In this document: positions 1-5,371 of the stretch, one piece after another
How the letters are laid out: every line of letters starts with the position of its first letter
Position numbering within the stretch: position 1 is the stretch's first letter
Assembly (NCBI GenBank): GCA_025361665.1
Contig: JANYKF010000441.1
Coordinates: 1-5,371 of the forward strand
Direction: 5' to 3'
Origin: Clostridiaceae bacterium
Lineage (GTDB): Bacteria; Bacillota; Clostridia; DSM-8532
Length of the DNA: 5,371 nucleotides
The notes under the pieces: model-generated
Database searches by the model: none
Told to the model about the DNA's origin: nothing
The model's input: the letters and a program-made list of their open reading frames with translations, nothing else
Position numbers and translations under genes: made by a program

Positions 1-14
1 TTGGGAGGGATAAC

Positions 15-488
15 ATGAATACGGAGAAAATAATGAAAGAGTCCAAAGTGATCATCCTGATCACACTCACAGTTGGCTTTGCGCTTCTGCTGACCGGGAT
101 CGTCCTGCTTTCGCTTGGAACCGGACTGACACCGAATGACAAAGCTTTTGTCGGGCTTTCGTTCATCCCGTTCAGCCTGTCGGTTTCCTATTGGATCAAA
201 CTGTCGAGGATGAAAAAATCACCGCAATCCATACCGAAGACCCTGCTCCCGGAAATCGACGAAAGACTGGTTTCCATCAGGAACGAAGCAGATGCGAAAG
301 CGTTGAAAGTGGTGCAGGGAGCCATATTCTTGATTTACATGGGCTATACGCTCATGGTTCCTGGAGACATATTCGAGTCACCCGCATGGTGGATTCTCTT
401 GATGCTGCTTTCCATATCCTTTCTTTCACAGGGAATCCTGCATAAAATCGTGGCAGGCAGGGATCGCAGTTTGGAGGGAGACAACTGA
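15..488 (+). CDS. Small four-helix membrane protein of unknown function with a DERxxxIRNEA motif
   Basis: A 157-residue protein I cannot assign a function to. Four hydrophobic segments are visible at about residues 12-34, 44-62, 99-115 and 124-142, so it should be an integral membrane protein. A polar loop separates helices 2 and 3 and carries DERLVSIRNEADAKA (residues 82-96). From general knowledge, this motif resembles small Bacillota membrane proteins (DUF2178/DUF6442-like) that often follow a small XRE-type HTH regulator; that assignment is tentative. The start at 15 is supported by GGGAGGG at 3-9 with a 5-base spacer. Only 14 bases lie upstream, so any partner gene is outside the window. 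It converges with the glycosidase gene, its stop lying 45 bases from that gene's stop, and it shows no evident link to sugar metabolism. The gene looks intact. Confidence 0.8.
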   Translation: MNTEKIMKESKVIILITLTVGFALLLTGIVLLSLGTGLTPNDKAFVGLSFIPFSLSVSYWIKLSRMKKSPQSIPKTLLPEIDERLVSIRNEADAKALKVVQGAIFLIYMGYTLMVPGDIFESPAWWILLMLLSISFLSQGILHKIVAGRDRSLEGDN

Positions 489-489
489 A

Positions 490-510
490 AACTGGCTTGG
501 GAAGCCGTTT
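490..510. terminator. Possible weak bidirectional terminator hairpin between convergent genes
   Basis: GGCTT (494-498), loop GGG, AAGCC (502-506) forms a 5-bp stem. It can be extended by a T-G pair and, past one mismatch, two A-T pairs. It lies directly between the stops of the convergent genes. On the plus strand only a short T run (508-510) follows; on the minus strand AGTTTTCAGTT follows. The stem is short and the U tracts imperfect, so this is a candidate only. A second small palindrome, TGACA-TT-TGTCA (513-524), follows and precedes TTTTT at 531-535, at the end of the minus-strand gene. Confidence 0.35.
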
Positions 511-533
511 GATGACATTTGTCAGATAGGTTT

Positions 534-2657
534 TTACGGCAGGAACGCATCCAGCGCCGGACTGGGCCTGCCGTCGTCCTGCCAGCAACTGACGTCATAA
601 TGGCTCCAGACATGGGCCCCTTCCGGTTCCCAGTAAAAGATCCCTGTCCCCATGCCGCCAGGCACCGTACGAACTGCTTCAAAGGCCGCCTTCAGCAATG
701 CATGGGTGTTTTCCGGCTTTGTCGGTTCACCTCCGACCTCGACGACCATGACTTCCTTTTCGTAACGATTCGCCAGATCGGCCAGATTCCTTGTCAGGTC
801 GCTGATGGATTCCAGGTAGTCGGCCTTCAGCCAATACGGGTAATAAGATACCCCTATCACATCATAAGGGATGCGGTATGCTTCCAGAGGGCCGAAGAAT
901 CGCGTGAAACGGGCTTCGTCATTCCCCGAATCCAGATGCAGGATGATCCTCGATTCCGGGCTTCCGGCGCATACCGCGTGACACCCGCTGCGAACCAGCC
1001 GTGCCATCTGGTCGTAGTGGTCGATATGGCCGGTAGGCCACAGCAGGCCGTTGGAGATTTCATTCCCCACCTGCACCCATTCCGGGGTGATGCCACCGTT
1101 TCTCAACGCGCGCATGACATCCAGCGTGTATTCGTATACATCGGTGAGCAGCTGCTCAAACGTGTGGTTCACCCATTCCGCCGGTTTGTTCTGCTGACCC
1201 GGATCCGCCCAGCTGTCACTGTAGTGCAGGTCTATCATGATGCGGAAACCCATGGCCGCCGCGCGCTGTGCCATTGCCACAGTTTCGGCGGTGCTGCAGT
1301 GGCCGCTGCGCGGATTGTCGGAAGGATTCACCCACGCGCGCAGCCGGATGGCATCCATGCCGTGGTCGCGCAGGATCTCCAGGCAATCCTGTTCCACCCC
1401 TTCATCGTTGAAGAAGCGGAACCCGGCCGCCTCCATCTGGGGCAGCCAGCCTACATCGGCACCTTTCGCGAATATCGGAGCCATGCGGACGGCTTCTGTG
1501 TTTGCACCTTCATCAGCATCCGCGCCTGAATCCGCGTCCGCGCCTGCGTCCATTGGCGAGGAGTCCGGCTTCCGGCTTTGATCCGCGGTGACAAGGAGGT
1601 CGGGAAGAACGGCCTTCGGATAATAATCCGCCACGGCTTGCTGGATGGCATGGAAAACGGGCTTCTGACTCAAATCATCATGGACCACACCCCAGAAGCA
1701 CTCGGAAGGACACAATTCCTTCCCGCAATGGTAACAATGCTTCGCGTCCTTCCAGGCGAAAAGGAAAGAACCGAGTATGTGCGGATGACGGGCGAAAATT
1801 TCGAGTCCGCGCCTGACATAGGCTGCCTGCACGGCTTCCGTGTGGCCGCCTTCTACTTCGTGATGCCAGCCGAAGACGTGGCAGACCGTATTGAGTCCCG
1901 CTGGAATGACGGTATCTTCCGGTGGCTTATCCCTGTATTCACCCCCGGAGGAATATCCCCACTCATTGGCCACCACAGGCAGACCATATCGTTCATGCAG
2001 CCGATCGATGACTTCCGACCACATTTCCACGGTGTTTCCCTGCCAGGAACCGAAGTACTGGTCATCTCCGATATACCCGAATGAATGGCCCGGCCGGTAC
2101 GCCATGTCGGCAACCTCCAGGCCCCCTTCCCAGTATCGGGACAAGTTGATGCCGCACAGGGCGTCCGGGTCTGTGGAAACAATGCCGGCCGCGGAGTGGA
2201 AAGCAGTCTCGGCGGCAATTTCGGTGCTGTAGTCACCATGGAAGGTTTCAATGTCGATTTCGTTCATGTGGCACCAAAGCGGGCCCACCATGCCAGCCAG
2301 GTCCTTCGCGTACCATGCACAGGTCCCGCGCACATTTTCATAATACTCCGAAGACCCTTTGACGCCGATGAAGTCAGGCCACTCATCGAACCAGCGTGTC
2401 TTCTCCAGTTCGGCATCATACCGGTAGGAGCCCAGGCCGGGCGTGTTCGCCATGATGCGGAAGCCATTTTTCGAAGCCAGTTCGATTTGATGGCGGGATT
2501 CCAGATAGTGCGGCGACAATTCCCCGAACATTTTCTCTTTCCAAGGGAAGGTGACGCCCATGCGAAGCCAGTCGAATCCGGCCTCGCGGATGAGATCGAA
2601 TTCATCCGTCGCATGGGAATGATAGCACAGGCCAATCGCCTTTTGTTCCAGTTTCAT
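534..2657 (-). CDS. Two-domain glycoside hydrolase: clan GH-A-like barrel fused to GH53 endo-beta-1,4-galactanase, predicted cytoplasmic
   Basis: A 707-residue enzyme. The C-terminal domain (about 397-707) is GH53, which cleaves beta-1,4-galactan, the side chain of pectic arabinogalactan. It shows the family opening FAKGADVGWLPQMEAAG, RLRAWVNP (438-445), HYSDSWADPGQQNKP (478-492), the acid/base E533 in VGNEISNG, the likely nucleophile E640 in VVEVGGEP, and a YWEP element (675-678). The N-terminal domain (1-350) looks like another clan GH-A barrel: E133 in MNEID is the probable acid/base and E232 in VANEWGYSS the probable nucleophile. I cannot assign its family. A linker with three hexapeptide repeats (370-387) joins them. 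The start is set by AAAGGAG at 2664-2670, and an in-frame TGA at 2670-2672 excludes a longer N-terminus. There is no signal peptide, and 14 cysteines also suggest the cytoplasm. It is divergent from a sugar ABC importer, which probably supplies its substrate. Confidence 0.9.
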   Translation of the reverse strand: MKLEQKAIGLCYHSHATDEFDLIREAGFDWLRMGVTFPWKEKMFGELSPHYLESRHQIELASKNGFRIMANTPGLGSYRYDAELEKTRWFDEWPDFIGVKGSSEYYENVRGTCAWYAKDLAGMVGPLWCHMNEIDIETFHGDYSTEIAAETAFHSAAGIVSTDPDALCGINLSRYWEGGLEVADMAYRPGHSFGYIGDDQYFGSWQGNTVEMWSEVIDRLHERYGLPVVANEWGYSSGGEYRDKPPEDTVIPAGLNTVCHVFGWHHEVEGGHTEAVQAAYVRRGLEIFARHPHILGSFLFAWKDAKHCYHCGKELCPSECFWGVVHDDLSQKPVFHAIQQAVADYYPKAVLPDLLVTADQSRKPDSSPMDAGADADSGADADEGANTEAVRMAPIFAKGADVGWLPQMEAAGFRFFNDEGVEQDCLEILRDHGMDAIRLRAWVNPSDNPRSGHCSTAETVAMAQRAAAMGFRIMIDLHYSDSWADPGQQNKPAEWVNHTFEQLLTDVYEYTLDVMRALRNGGITPEWVQVGNEISNGLLWPTGHIDHYDQMARLVRSGCHAVCAGSPESRIILHLDSGNDEARFTRFFGPLEAYRIPYDVIGVSYYPYWLKADYLESISDLTRNLADLANRYEKEVMVVEVGGEPTKPENTHALLKAAFEAVRTVPGGMGTGIFYWEPEGAHVWSHYDVSCWQDDGRPSPALDAFLP
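1497..1550 (-). repeat. Three tandem 18-bp units encoding DxGA[DN]x hexapeptides in the interdomain linker
   Basis: On the minus strand, 1550-1533, 1532-1515 and 1514-1497 encode DAGADA, DSGADA and DEGANT (residues 370-387). Units 1 and 2 agree at 14 of 18 bases and units 2 and 3 at 10 of 18, so unit 3 has diverged most. The run sits exactly between the two hydrolase domains, in a stretch rich in Asp, Ala and Gly. It most likely arose by slippage or local duplication and serves as a flexible acidic spacer. The D-x-G-x-[DN] spacing faintly resembles calcium-binding loops, but this is too short and irregular to claim binding. Confidence 0.7.
1698..1736 (-). other. Four-cysteine cluster (C-x2-C-x4-C-x3-C) within the N-terminal hydrolase domain
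   Basis: Residues 308-320 read CYHCGKELCPSEC, flanked by H307 and followed by FWGVVHDDL. The cluster lies after the probable nucleophile E232, near what should be the last strand of the barrel. The close spacing of four thiols, with H307 and H310 adjacent, suggests a small structural metal site, probably zinc, or a redox-sensitive loop. This is inference from spacing; I recognise no named domain here. Confidence 0.5.
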
Positions 2658-2663
2658 GGGGGA

Positions 2664-2670
2664 CTCCTTT
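2664..2670 (-). promoter_or_regulatory. Ribosome binding site of the hydrolase gene
   Basis: AAAGGAG on the minus strand, six bases before the ATG at 2657. The in-frame stop TGA at 2670-2672 overlaps it by one base, so translation cannot begin further upstream in this frame. This makes the absence of a signal peptide a real property of the gene and not a start-site error. Confidence 0.85.
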
Positions 2671-2717
2671 CAGGATAGACTTTACATGCTTCGCGGCGAA
2701 TCACCAGGAAGACCTGC

Positions 2718-2763
2718 AAATGCGTCCGAGTCTATTGGTTTATGTTATTTGAACGACGCATTT
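2718..2763. promoter_or_regulatory. Perfect 9-bp inverted repeat, possible operator
   Basis: AAATGCGTC (2718-2726) and its exact reverse complement GACGCATTT (2755-2763) are separated by 28 mostly A+T-rich bases. The half-site centres are 37 bases apart, about three and a half helical turns. It lies 61 to 106 bases upstream of the hydrolase start, where an operator or activator site would be expected. Binding by any particular regulator is not shown. Confidence 0.4.
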
Positions 2764-2831
2764 ACAGGATAGGAGAACCAAGAGAAAACGGCATCAGTAT
2801 ATCGCCTGATTCTATCATTCACCAGTCTTTT

Positions 2832-2896
2832 CACAAAAAACACTGAATTATGGCATTTTTCTTTGTTTTTTTACGATTCACACAAAAAACACAGAA
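2832..2896. repeat. Pair of 16-bp direct repeats with A6 cores
   Basis: CACAAAAAACACTGAA at 2832-2847 and CACAAAAAACACAGAA at 2881-2896 agree at 15 of 16 bases, with starts 49 bases apart. Both lie upstream of the importer genes. They could be paired regulator sites or A-tract upstream elements; part of the match is simple A-rich sequence. Confidence 0.45.
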
Positions 2897-2992
2897 AAAT
2901 GCTCGTGTATACAGTCATATTGCCATGATGATAGGATGAATCCGAAATGAAGCAATGCCATGACAAAAGTGATCCCTGCGACGATCATGCTG

Positions 2993-2998
2993 AGGAGG
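2993..2998 (+). promoter_or_regulatory. Ribosome binding site that fixes the start of the first permease
   Basis: AGGAGG followed by five bases and ATG at 3004. The competing in-frame ATG at 2947 has only a weak AGGAT-like sequence before it. The extra 19 residues it would add are charged and Cys/His/Asp/Glu-rich, unlike the N-termini usual in this permease family. Confidence 0.75.
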
Positions 2999-3003
2999 AG
3001 CCC

Positions 3004-3996
3004 ATGCAGAGACCAAACAGCGCCACCCAACCGCTTGTTCTGTCTGCCAGCCAGGCGGTTCGCCCCCCGGTGAGGATTCCAAGGCTGCCCTTCCGCAAAA
3101 TGCTTCGCAAGAATGCTTCGTTTTTGGTGATGCTGTTGCCGGCCACCTTGTTCGTGCTGATTTTTTCATACGCCCCGATGGGGGGCATCCTGCTGGCTTT
3201 CGAGAAATACCGTTATGCCGACGGCATCTTCGGCAGTCCCTGGAATGGGCTGAAGAATTTTGAGTTTTTCTTTCTCGCCGGCAAAGCCTGGACAGTCACC
3301 CGGAACACCATGCTGTACAATCTGGCGTTTATTGCCGTCAACATGTTCCTGCAGGTCACATTCGCTGTCATCCTCAGTGAAGTCAAGGGGAAAGTTTTCA
3401 AGAAGATTACCCAATCCTCGATGTTCCTTCCTTTTTTCATCTCCTGGGTTGTGGCTTCCTCCATCTTCTACAACCTGTTCAGTTATGAATACGGCGTTCT
3501 CAACGGTGTGCTGAAGTCATTCGACGCCAAATCGATCGATATTTACGCCAATGCATCAGCATGGCCCTTCATCCTGGTTGCCCTGCAGGCATGGAAGTCC
3601 GTCGGATACGGGTCGGTGGTCTATCTGGCGTCCATCACGGGCATCGACCAGCAGATATATGAAGCCGCAGACATCGACGGTGCGAATGTATGGCAGAAAA
3701 TCCGGTTCATCACCCTTCCAAGCATTGTGCCTACCATGATCATCATGCTGCTTCTGGCATTGGGCGGCATCTTCCGCGGAGATTTCGGCCTGTTCTATCA
3801 ACTTGTCGGCAACAACGGCAACCTGCTTCCCGTGACTGACATCATCGACACCTTTGTGTTCCGTGCCCTGATGTCCTCCGCGGACATCGGCATGTCGGCT
3901 GCGGCCGGCGTGTACCAGTCGATTCTTTGCCTGATCACCATCCTCATCGCGAACAAGGCCGTCAAGATGATGCAGCCGGACTATTCATTGTTCTAG
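3004..3996 (+). CDS. Sugar ABC transporter permease, LplB-type
   Basis: A 330-residue integral membrane permease, one of two that form the channel of a binding-protein-dependent oligosaccharide importer. Hydrophobic segments fall at about 39-57, 104-124, 138-158, 186-210, 240-258 and 301-318, as expected for six helices. The first contains LLPATLFVLIFSYAPMGGILLAF, split here as LLPATLFVLI and FSYAPMGG (44-61), a typical LplB-family opening. The EAA coupling loop, EAADIDGANVWQ through ITLP (220-239), contacts the ATPase in the cytoplasm. I chose the start at 3004 for its strong AGGAGG; a longer version from 2947 is possible. The second permease gene begins 53 bases after the stop, so the two probably share a transcript. 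The substrate cannot be read from the permease; the divergent galactanase suggests galactan-derived oligosaccharides. No ATPase gene lies alongside. Confidence 0.92.
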   Translation: MQRPNSATQPLVLSASQAVRPPVRIPRLPFRKMLRKNASFLVMLLPATLFVLIFSYAPMGGILLAFEKYRYADGIFGSPWNGLKNFEFFFLAGKAWTVTRNTMLYNLAFIAVNMFLQVTFAVILSEVKGKVFKKITQSSMFLPFFISWVVASSIFYNLFSYEYGVLNGVLKSFDAKSIDIYANASAWPFILVALQAWKSVGYGSVVYLASITGIDQQIYEAADIDGANVWQKIRFITLPSIVPTMIIMLLLALGGIFRGDFGLFYQLVGNNGNLLPVTDIIDTFVFRALMSSADIGMSAAAGVYQSILCLITILIANKAVKMMQPDYSLF

Positions 3997-4049
3997 CATT
4001 TCAGGAATCGTGGCTGCCCCGATACCGATCCGCATGAAGGAGATTCGAG

Positions 4050-4985
4050 ATGTCCACACAAGCGCGTACGTCCGGCTCGGGAATCCCGTCCACCCTGACT
4101 TCCGGTTACTATACTTCCGATCGCATCCTTTTCAATGTGGTGGGCTACCTGCTTGTCGGGTTGTTCGGACTTGCTTGCCTCGTGCCGTTTTACCTGGTCA
4201 TCGTCGCTTCGTTCACTTCCGAAGCCGAAGTGATGAAGTATGGCTACAGCCTTTTTTTCCGGAAATTTTCCTTGGAAGGGTATATTCTGTCCTTGAAAAA
4301 TCCAACTCTGATCATCCGGGCCTATGTGAACACGATCGCCGTCACGGTCATTGGAACGGCATTTGCCACTTTCCTCGCCACCATGACCGGCTATGTGCTG
4401 CAGCGCGTCGACTTTCCCTGGCGGAACAAATTCTCCTTCTTCTTCTTCTTCACCACCCTGTTCAACGGCGGACTGGTTCCCTGGTATCTGCTCTGCACTC
4501 AGGTGCTGGGTTTCAAGAACCACTACTGGGCGCTGGTCCTGCCGGGCATGTTTTCCGTCTGGAACATGATCATCGCCAAGAATTTCATGAAGTCGATCCC
4601 GCACGAAATCAATGAATCCGCGATTATTGACGGTGCGGGCAACTTCACCATCTTTTTCCGGCTCATCGTTCCGCTCTCCAAACCACTGGTGGCCACCCTG
4701 ACGCTGTTCACGGCCCTCAGCTACTGGAACGACTGGTACAACTGCATGCTGTTCATGAACAAGCAGGAAATGTGGACGCTCCAGTATTACCTGCAGAAGC
4801 TGCTCAACGACGCGCAGGCCCTTCGCATGATTGCGGACAAATCAGGCATTTCCACCCCCTTCATCCCCATCAATGCCATGAAGATGTCCCTCACCGTCAT
4901 CGTCACCGGTCCCATCATCCTGCTGTATCCATTTTTGCAAAAGCATTTCGTCAAGGGCCTCACCATCGGGGCCGTCAAGGGATGA
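4050..4985 (+). CDS. Sugar ABC transporter permease, YtcP/LplC-type
   Basis: A 311-residue partner permease. The order LplB-type, YtcP/LplC-type, then binding protein is a familiar cassette in Bacillota. The N-terminal tail is followed by SDRILFNVVGYLL (23-35) and helices at roughly 27-55, 92-115, 127-147, 158-177, 207-226 and 279-297. The EAA loop reads ESAIIDGAGNF through IVPLSKP (189-212), the contact surface for the ATPase. The C-terminus, KHFVKGLTIGAVKG (298-311), is a hallmark ending of this family, so the protein is complete. AAGGAG at 4037-4042 with a 7-base spacer supports the start. It is expected to pair with the upstream permease in the membrane and receive sugar from the lipoprotein encoded downstream. 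The importer is probably used for complex plant-derived oligosaccharides, judging from its neighbour, but this is not proven by the sequence. Confidence 0.93.
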   Translation: MSTQARTSGSGIPSTLTSGYYTSDRILFNVVGYLLVGLFGLACLVPFYLVIVASFTSEAEVMKYGYSLFFRKFSLEGYILSLKNPTLIIRAYVNTIAVTVIGTAFATFLATMTGYVLQRVDFPWRNKFSFFFFFTTLFNGGLVPWYLLCTQVLGFKNHYWALVLPGMFSVWNMIIAKNFMKSIPHEINESAIIDGAGNFTIFFRLIVPLSKPLVATLTLFTALSYWNDWYNCMLFMNKQEMWTLQYYLQKLLNDAQALRMIADKSGISTPFIPINAMKMSLTVIVTGPIILLYPFLQKHFVKGLTIGAVKG

Positions 4986-5048
4986 GCCCGGCATCATGAA
5001 TATGGCAACTTGAGGAAAGACGCCAACCATTCCTGTTCAGACGTCAAA

Positions 5049-5063
5049 CCCCCAATACGGGGG
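5049..5063 (+). other. GC hairpin between the second permease gene and the binding-protein gene
   Basis: CCCCC, loop AATAC, GGGGG forms a perfect five G-C pair stem 24 bases before the lipoprotein start. No T run follows, so it is not a typical terminator. A role in mRNA processing or 3' end stability, which would let the binding protein be made in excess over the permeases, is plausible but inferred. Confidence 0.35.
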
Positions 5064-5087
5064 AGGCGATAGACAAGGAGGAGTGTC

Positions 5088-5371
5088 ATGAAACGAACAG
5101 TGAAAACCGCCCTAGCCATCCTGCTGGTCCTCACTTTGCTGGTTTCCGCCGGGTGCGGCGGAACTGCCACCCCTGCCGCCACCGCCACGCCGAAAGCCGC
5201 GGAATCCGCCAAGGCAAAGGCAGACGCAACGGCAGCCGCGACCGAAGCCGCGACAGCTGCGCCGGAAGCAACGCCTGCGGCCGCCAAGATGTACGGCGGC
5301 GCCGACATCACAAACCCAGTGGATATCGTATACTACCACTTGGGCGACACACCGAAGGATTTGCAGGCTGT
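5088..5371 (+). CDS. Extracellular solute-binding lipoprotein of the sugar ABC importer, N-terminal part only
   Basis: Partial: 94 complete codons before the window ends. Lys and Arg residues at the start (MKRTVK) precede a hydrophobic run (about 8-19) and a lipobox-like SAGC with Cys at residue 23, so the mature protein should be lipid-anchored on the outside of the membrane. Ser at -3 is less usual than Leu. Residues 24-67 form an Ala/Thr/Pro/Glu/Lys low-complexity tether. The folded part then appears to begin near NPVDIVYYHLGD (76-87), which fits the first beta strand of LplA/YtcQ-like sugar-binding proteins. The start is backed by AAGGAGG at 5075-5081 with a 6-base spacer. Its place after two sugar permeases makes it the substrate-recognition component; the substrate-contact region is outside the window. 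Confidence 0.85.
   Translation, partial: MKRTVKTALAILLVLTLLVSAGCGGTATPAATATPKAAESAKAKADATAAATEAATAAPEATPAAAKMYGGADITNPVDIVYYHLGDTPKDLQA

Larger units (their letters stand above)
2658..3003. promoter_or_regulatory. Divergent intergenic control region between the hydrolase gene and the ABC importer genes
   Basis: This 346-base A+T-rich stretch must carry the promoters of both divergent units. It contains a 9-bp inverted repeat (2718-2763), the palindrome TTCGC-G-GCGAA (2690-2700), a 16-bp direct repeat (2832-2847 and 2881-2896), T and A tracts between 2835 and 2899, and ATCAG/CTGAT arms (2793-2797, 2806-2810). CAGGATAG occurs twice (2671-2678, 2765-2772). TATACA at 2908-2913 is a possible -10 element for the importer, but no good -35 lies 17 bases upstream. 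I found no convincing sigma-70-type pair for the hydrolase gene either. No tRNA, riboswitch or separate gene is evident. An in-frame ATG at 2947 is discussed under the first permease. Confidence 0.6.

Noticed and set aside
519..1529. Long plus-strand open frame (336 codons) opposite the hydrolase gene
   Set aside because: It lies wholly antisense to the well-supported GH53 fusion, has no ribosome binding site, and its translation is rich in Arg, His and Pro without a recognisable domain. It reflects codon bias on the other strand.
1578..2678. Further plus-strand open frames (1578-2084 and 2085-2678) opposite the hydrolase gene
   Set aside because: They are antisense shadows of the N-terminal domain, lack ribosome binding sites and show no coherent domain.
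2715..2730. Possible catabolite-repression (cre) site around TGCAAATGCGTC
   Set aside because: It does not match the cre consensus well enough across its core and right arm.
2947..3003. In-frame upstream ATG giving a 349-residue first permease
   Set aside because: Only a weak ribosome binding site precedes it, while AGGAGG sits 5 bases before the ATG at 3004. The extra 19 residues are unlike a permease N-terminus. Not fully excluded.
2960..3073. Small out-of-frame ORF starting at ATG 2960 overlapping the permease start, as a possible leader peptide
   Set aside because: No ribosome binding site and no recognisable leader features; it overlaps the stronger gene start.
4994..5311. Minus-strand Ala/Val-rich open frame opposite the lipoprotein start
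   Set aside because: It is the complement of the Ala-rich tether of the lipoprotein; the plus strand has a strong ribosome binding site, signal peptide and lipobox.
1..5371. CRISPR array, insertion sequence, tRNA, rRNA or phage element
   Set aside because: No regularly spaced repeats, transposase, terminal inverted repeats or tRNA-like cloverleaf were seen by eye.

Overview
The window looks like a carbohydrate-utilisation locus from a Gram-positive, probably Bacillota/Clostridia-like bacterium. The reasons are LplB- and YtcP/LplC-type sugar permeases, a lipoprotein solute-binding protein, strong AAGGAGG-type ribosome binding sites at every gene, and no ATPase gene beside the permeases. The coding DNA is fairly G+C-rich by eye and the one long intergenic region is clearly A+T-rich. 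I cannot name the genus.

Layout. (1) 15-488, plus strand: a small four-helix membrane protein of unknown function with a DERxxxIRNEA-type motif. (2) 489-533: a short convergent gap with a small hairpin. (3) 534-2657, minus strand: a 707-residue two-domain glycoside hydrolase. Its N-terminal half is a clan GH-A-like TIM barrel I cannot assign to a family. Its C-terminal half is a clear GH53 endo-beta-1,4-galactanase. (4) 2658-3003: an A+T-rich divergent control region with a 9-bp inverted repeat, a 16-bp direct repeat and several A/T tracts. (5) 3004-3996 and 4050-4985, plus strand: the two permeases of a sugar ABC importer. (6) 5088 to the window edge: the start of the substrate-binding lipoprotein, which runs off the end.

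How the parts may work together (inference): the importer would bring galactan-derived oligosaccharides, or another pectin side-chain oligosaccharide, into the cell. The divergently transcribed hydrolase has no signal peptide, and an in-frame stop lies just upstream of its start, so it should act in the cytoplasm on the imported sugars. This differs from the usual arrangement, in which GH53 galactanases are secreted and make the oligosaccharides outside. The energising ATPase is not in the window and may be a shared MsmX-type protein encoded elsewhere.

Most unusual points: the GH-A/GH53 fusion without a secretion signal, a four-cysteine cluster inserted in the N-terminal barrel, a linker made of three DxGA[DN]x hexapeptide repeats, and the structured divergent promoter region.
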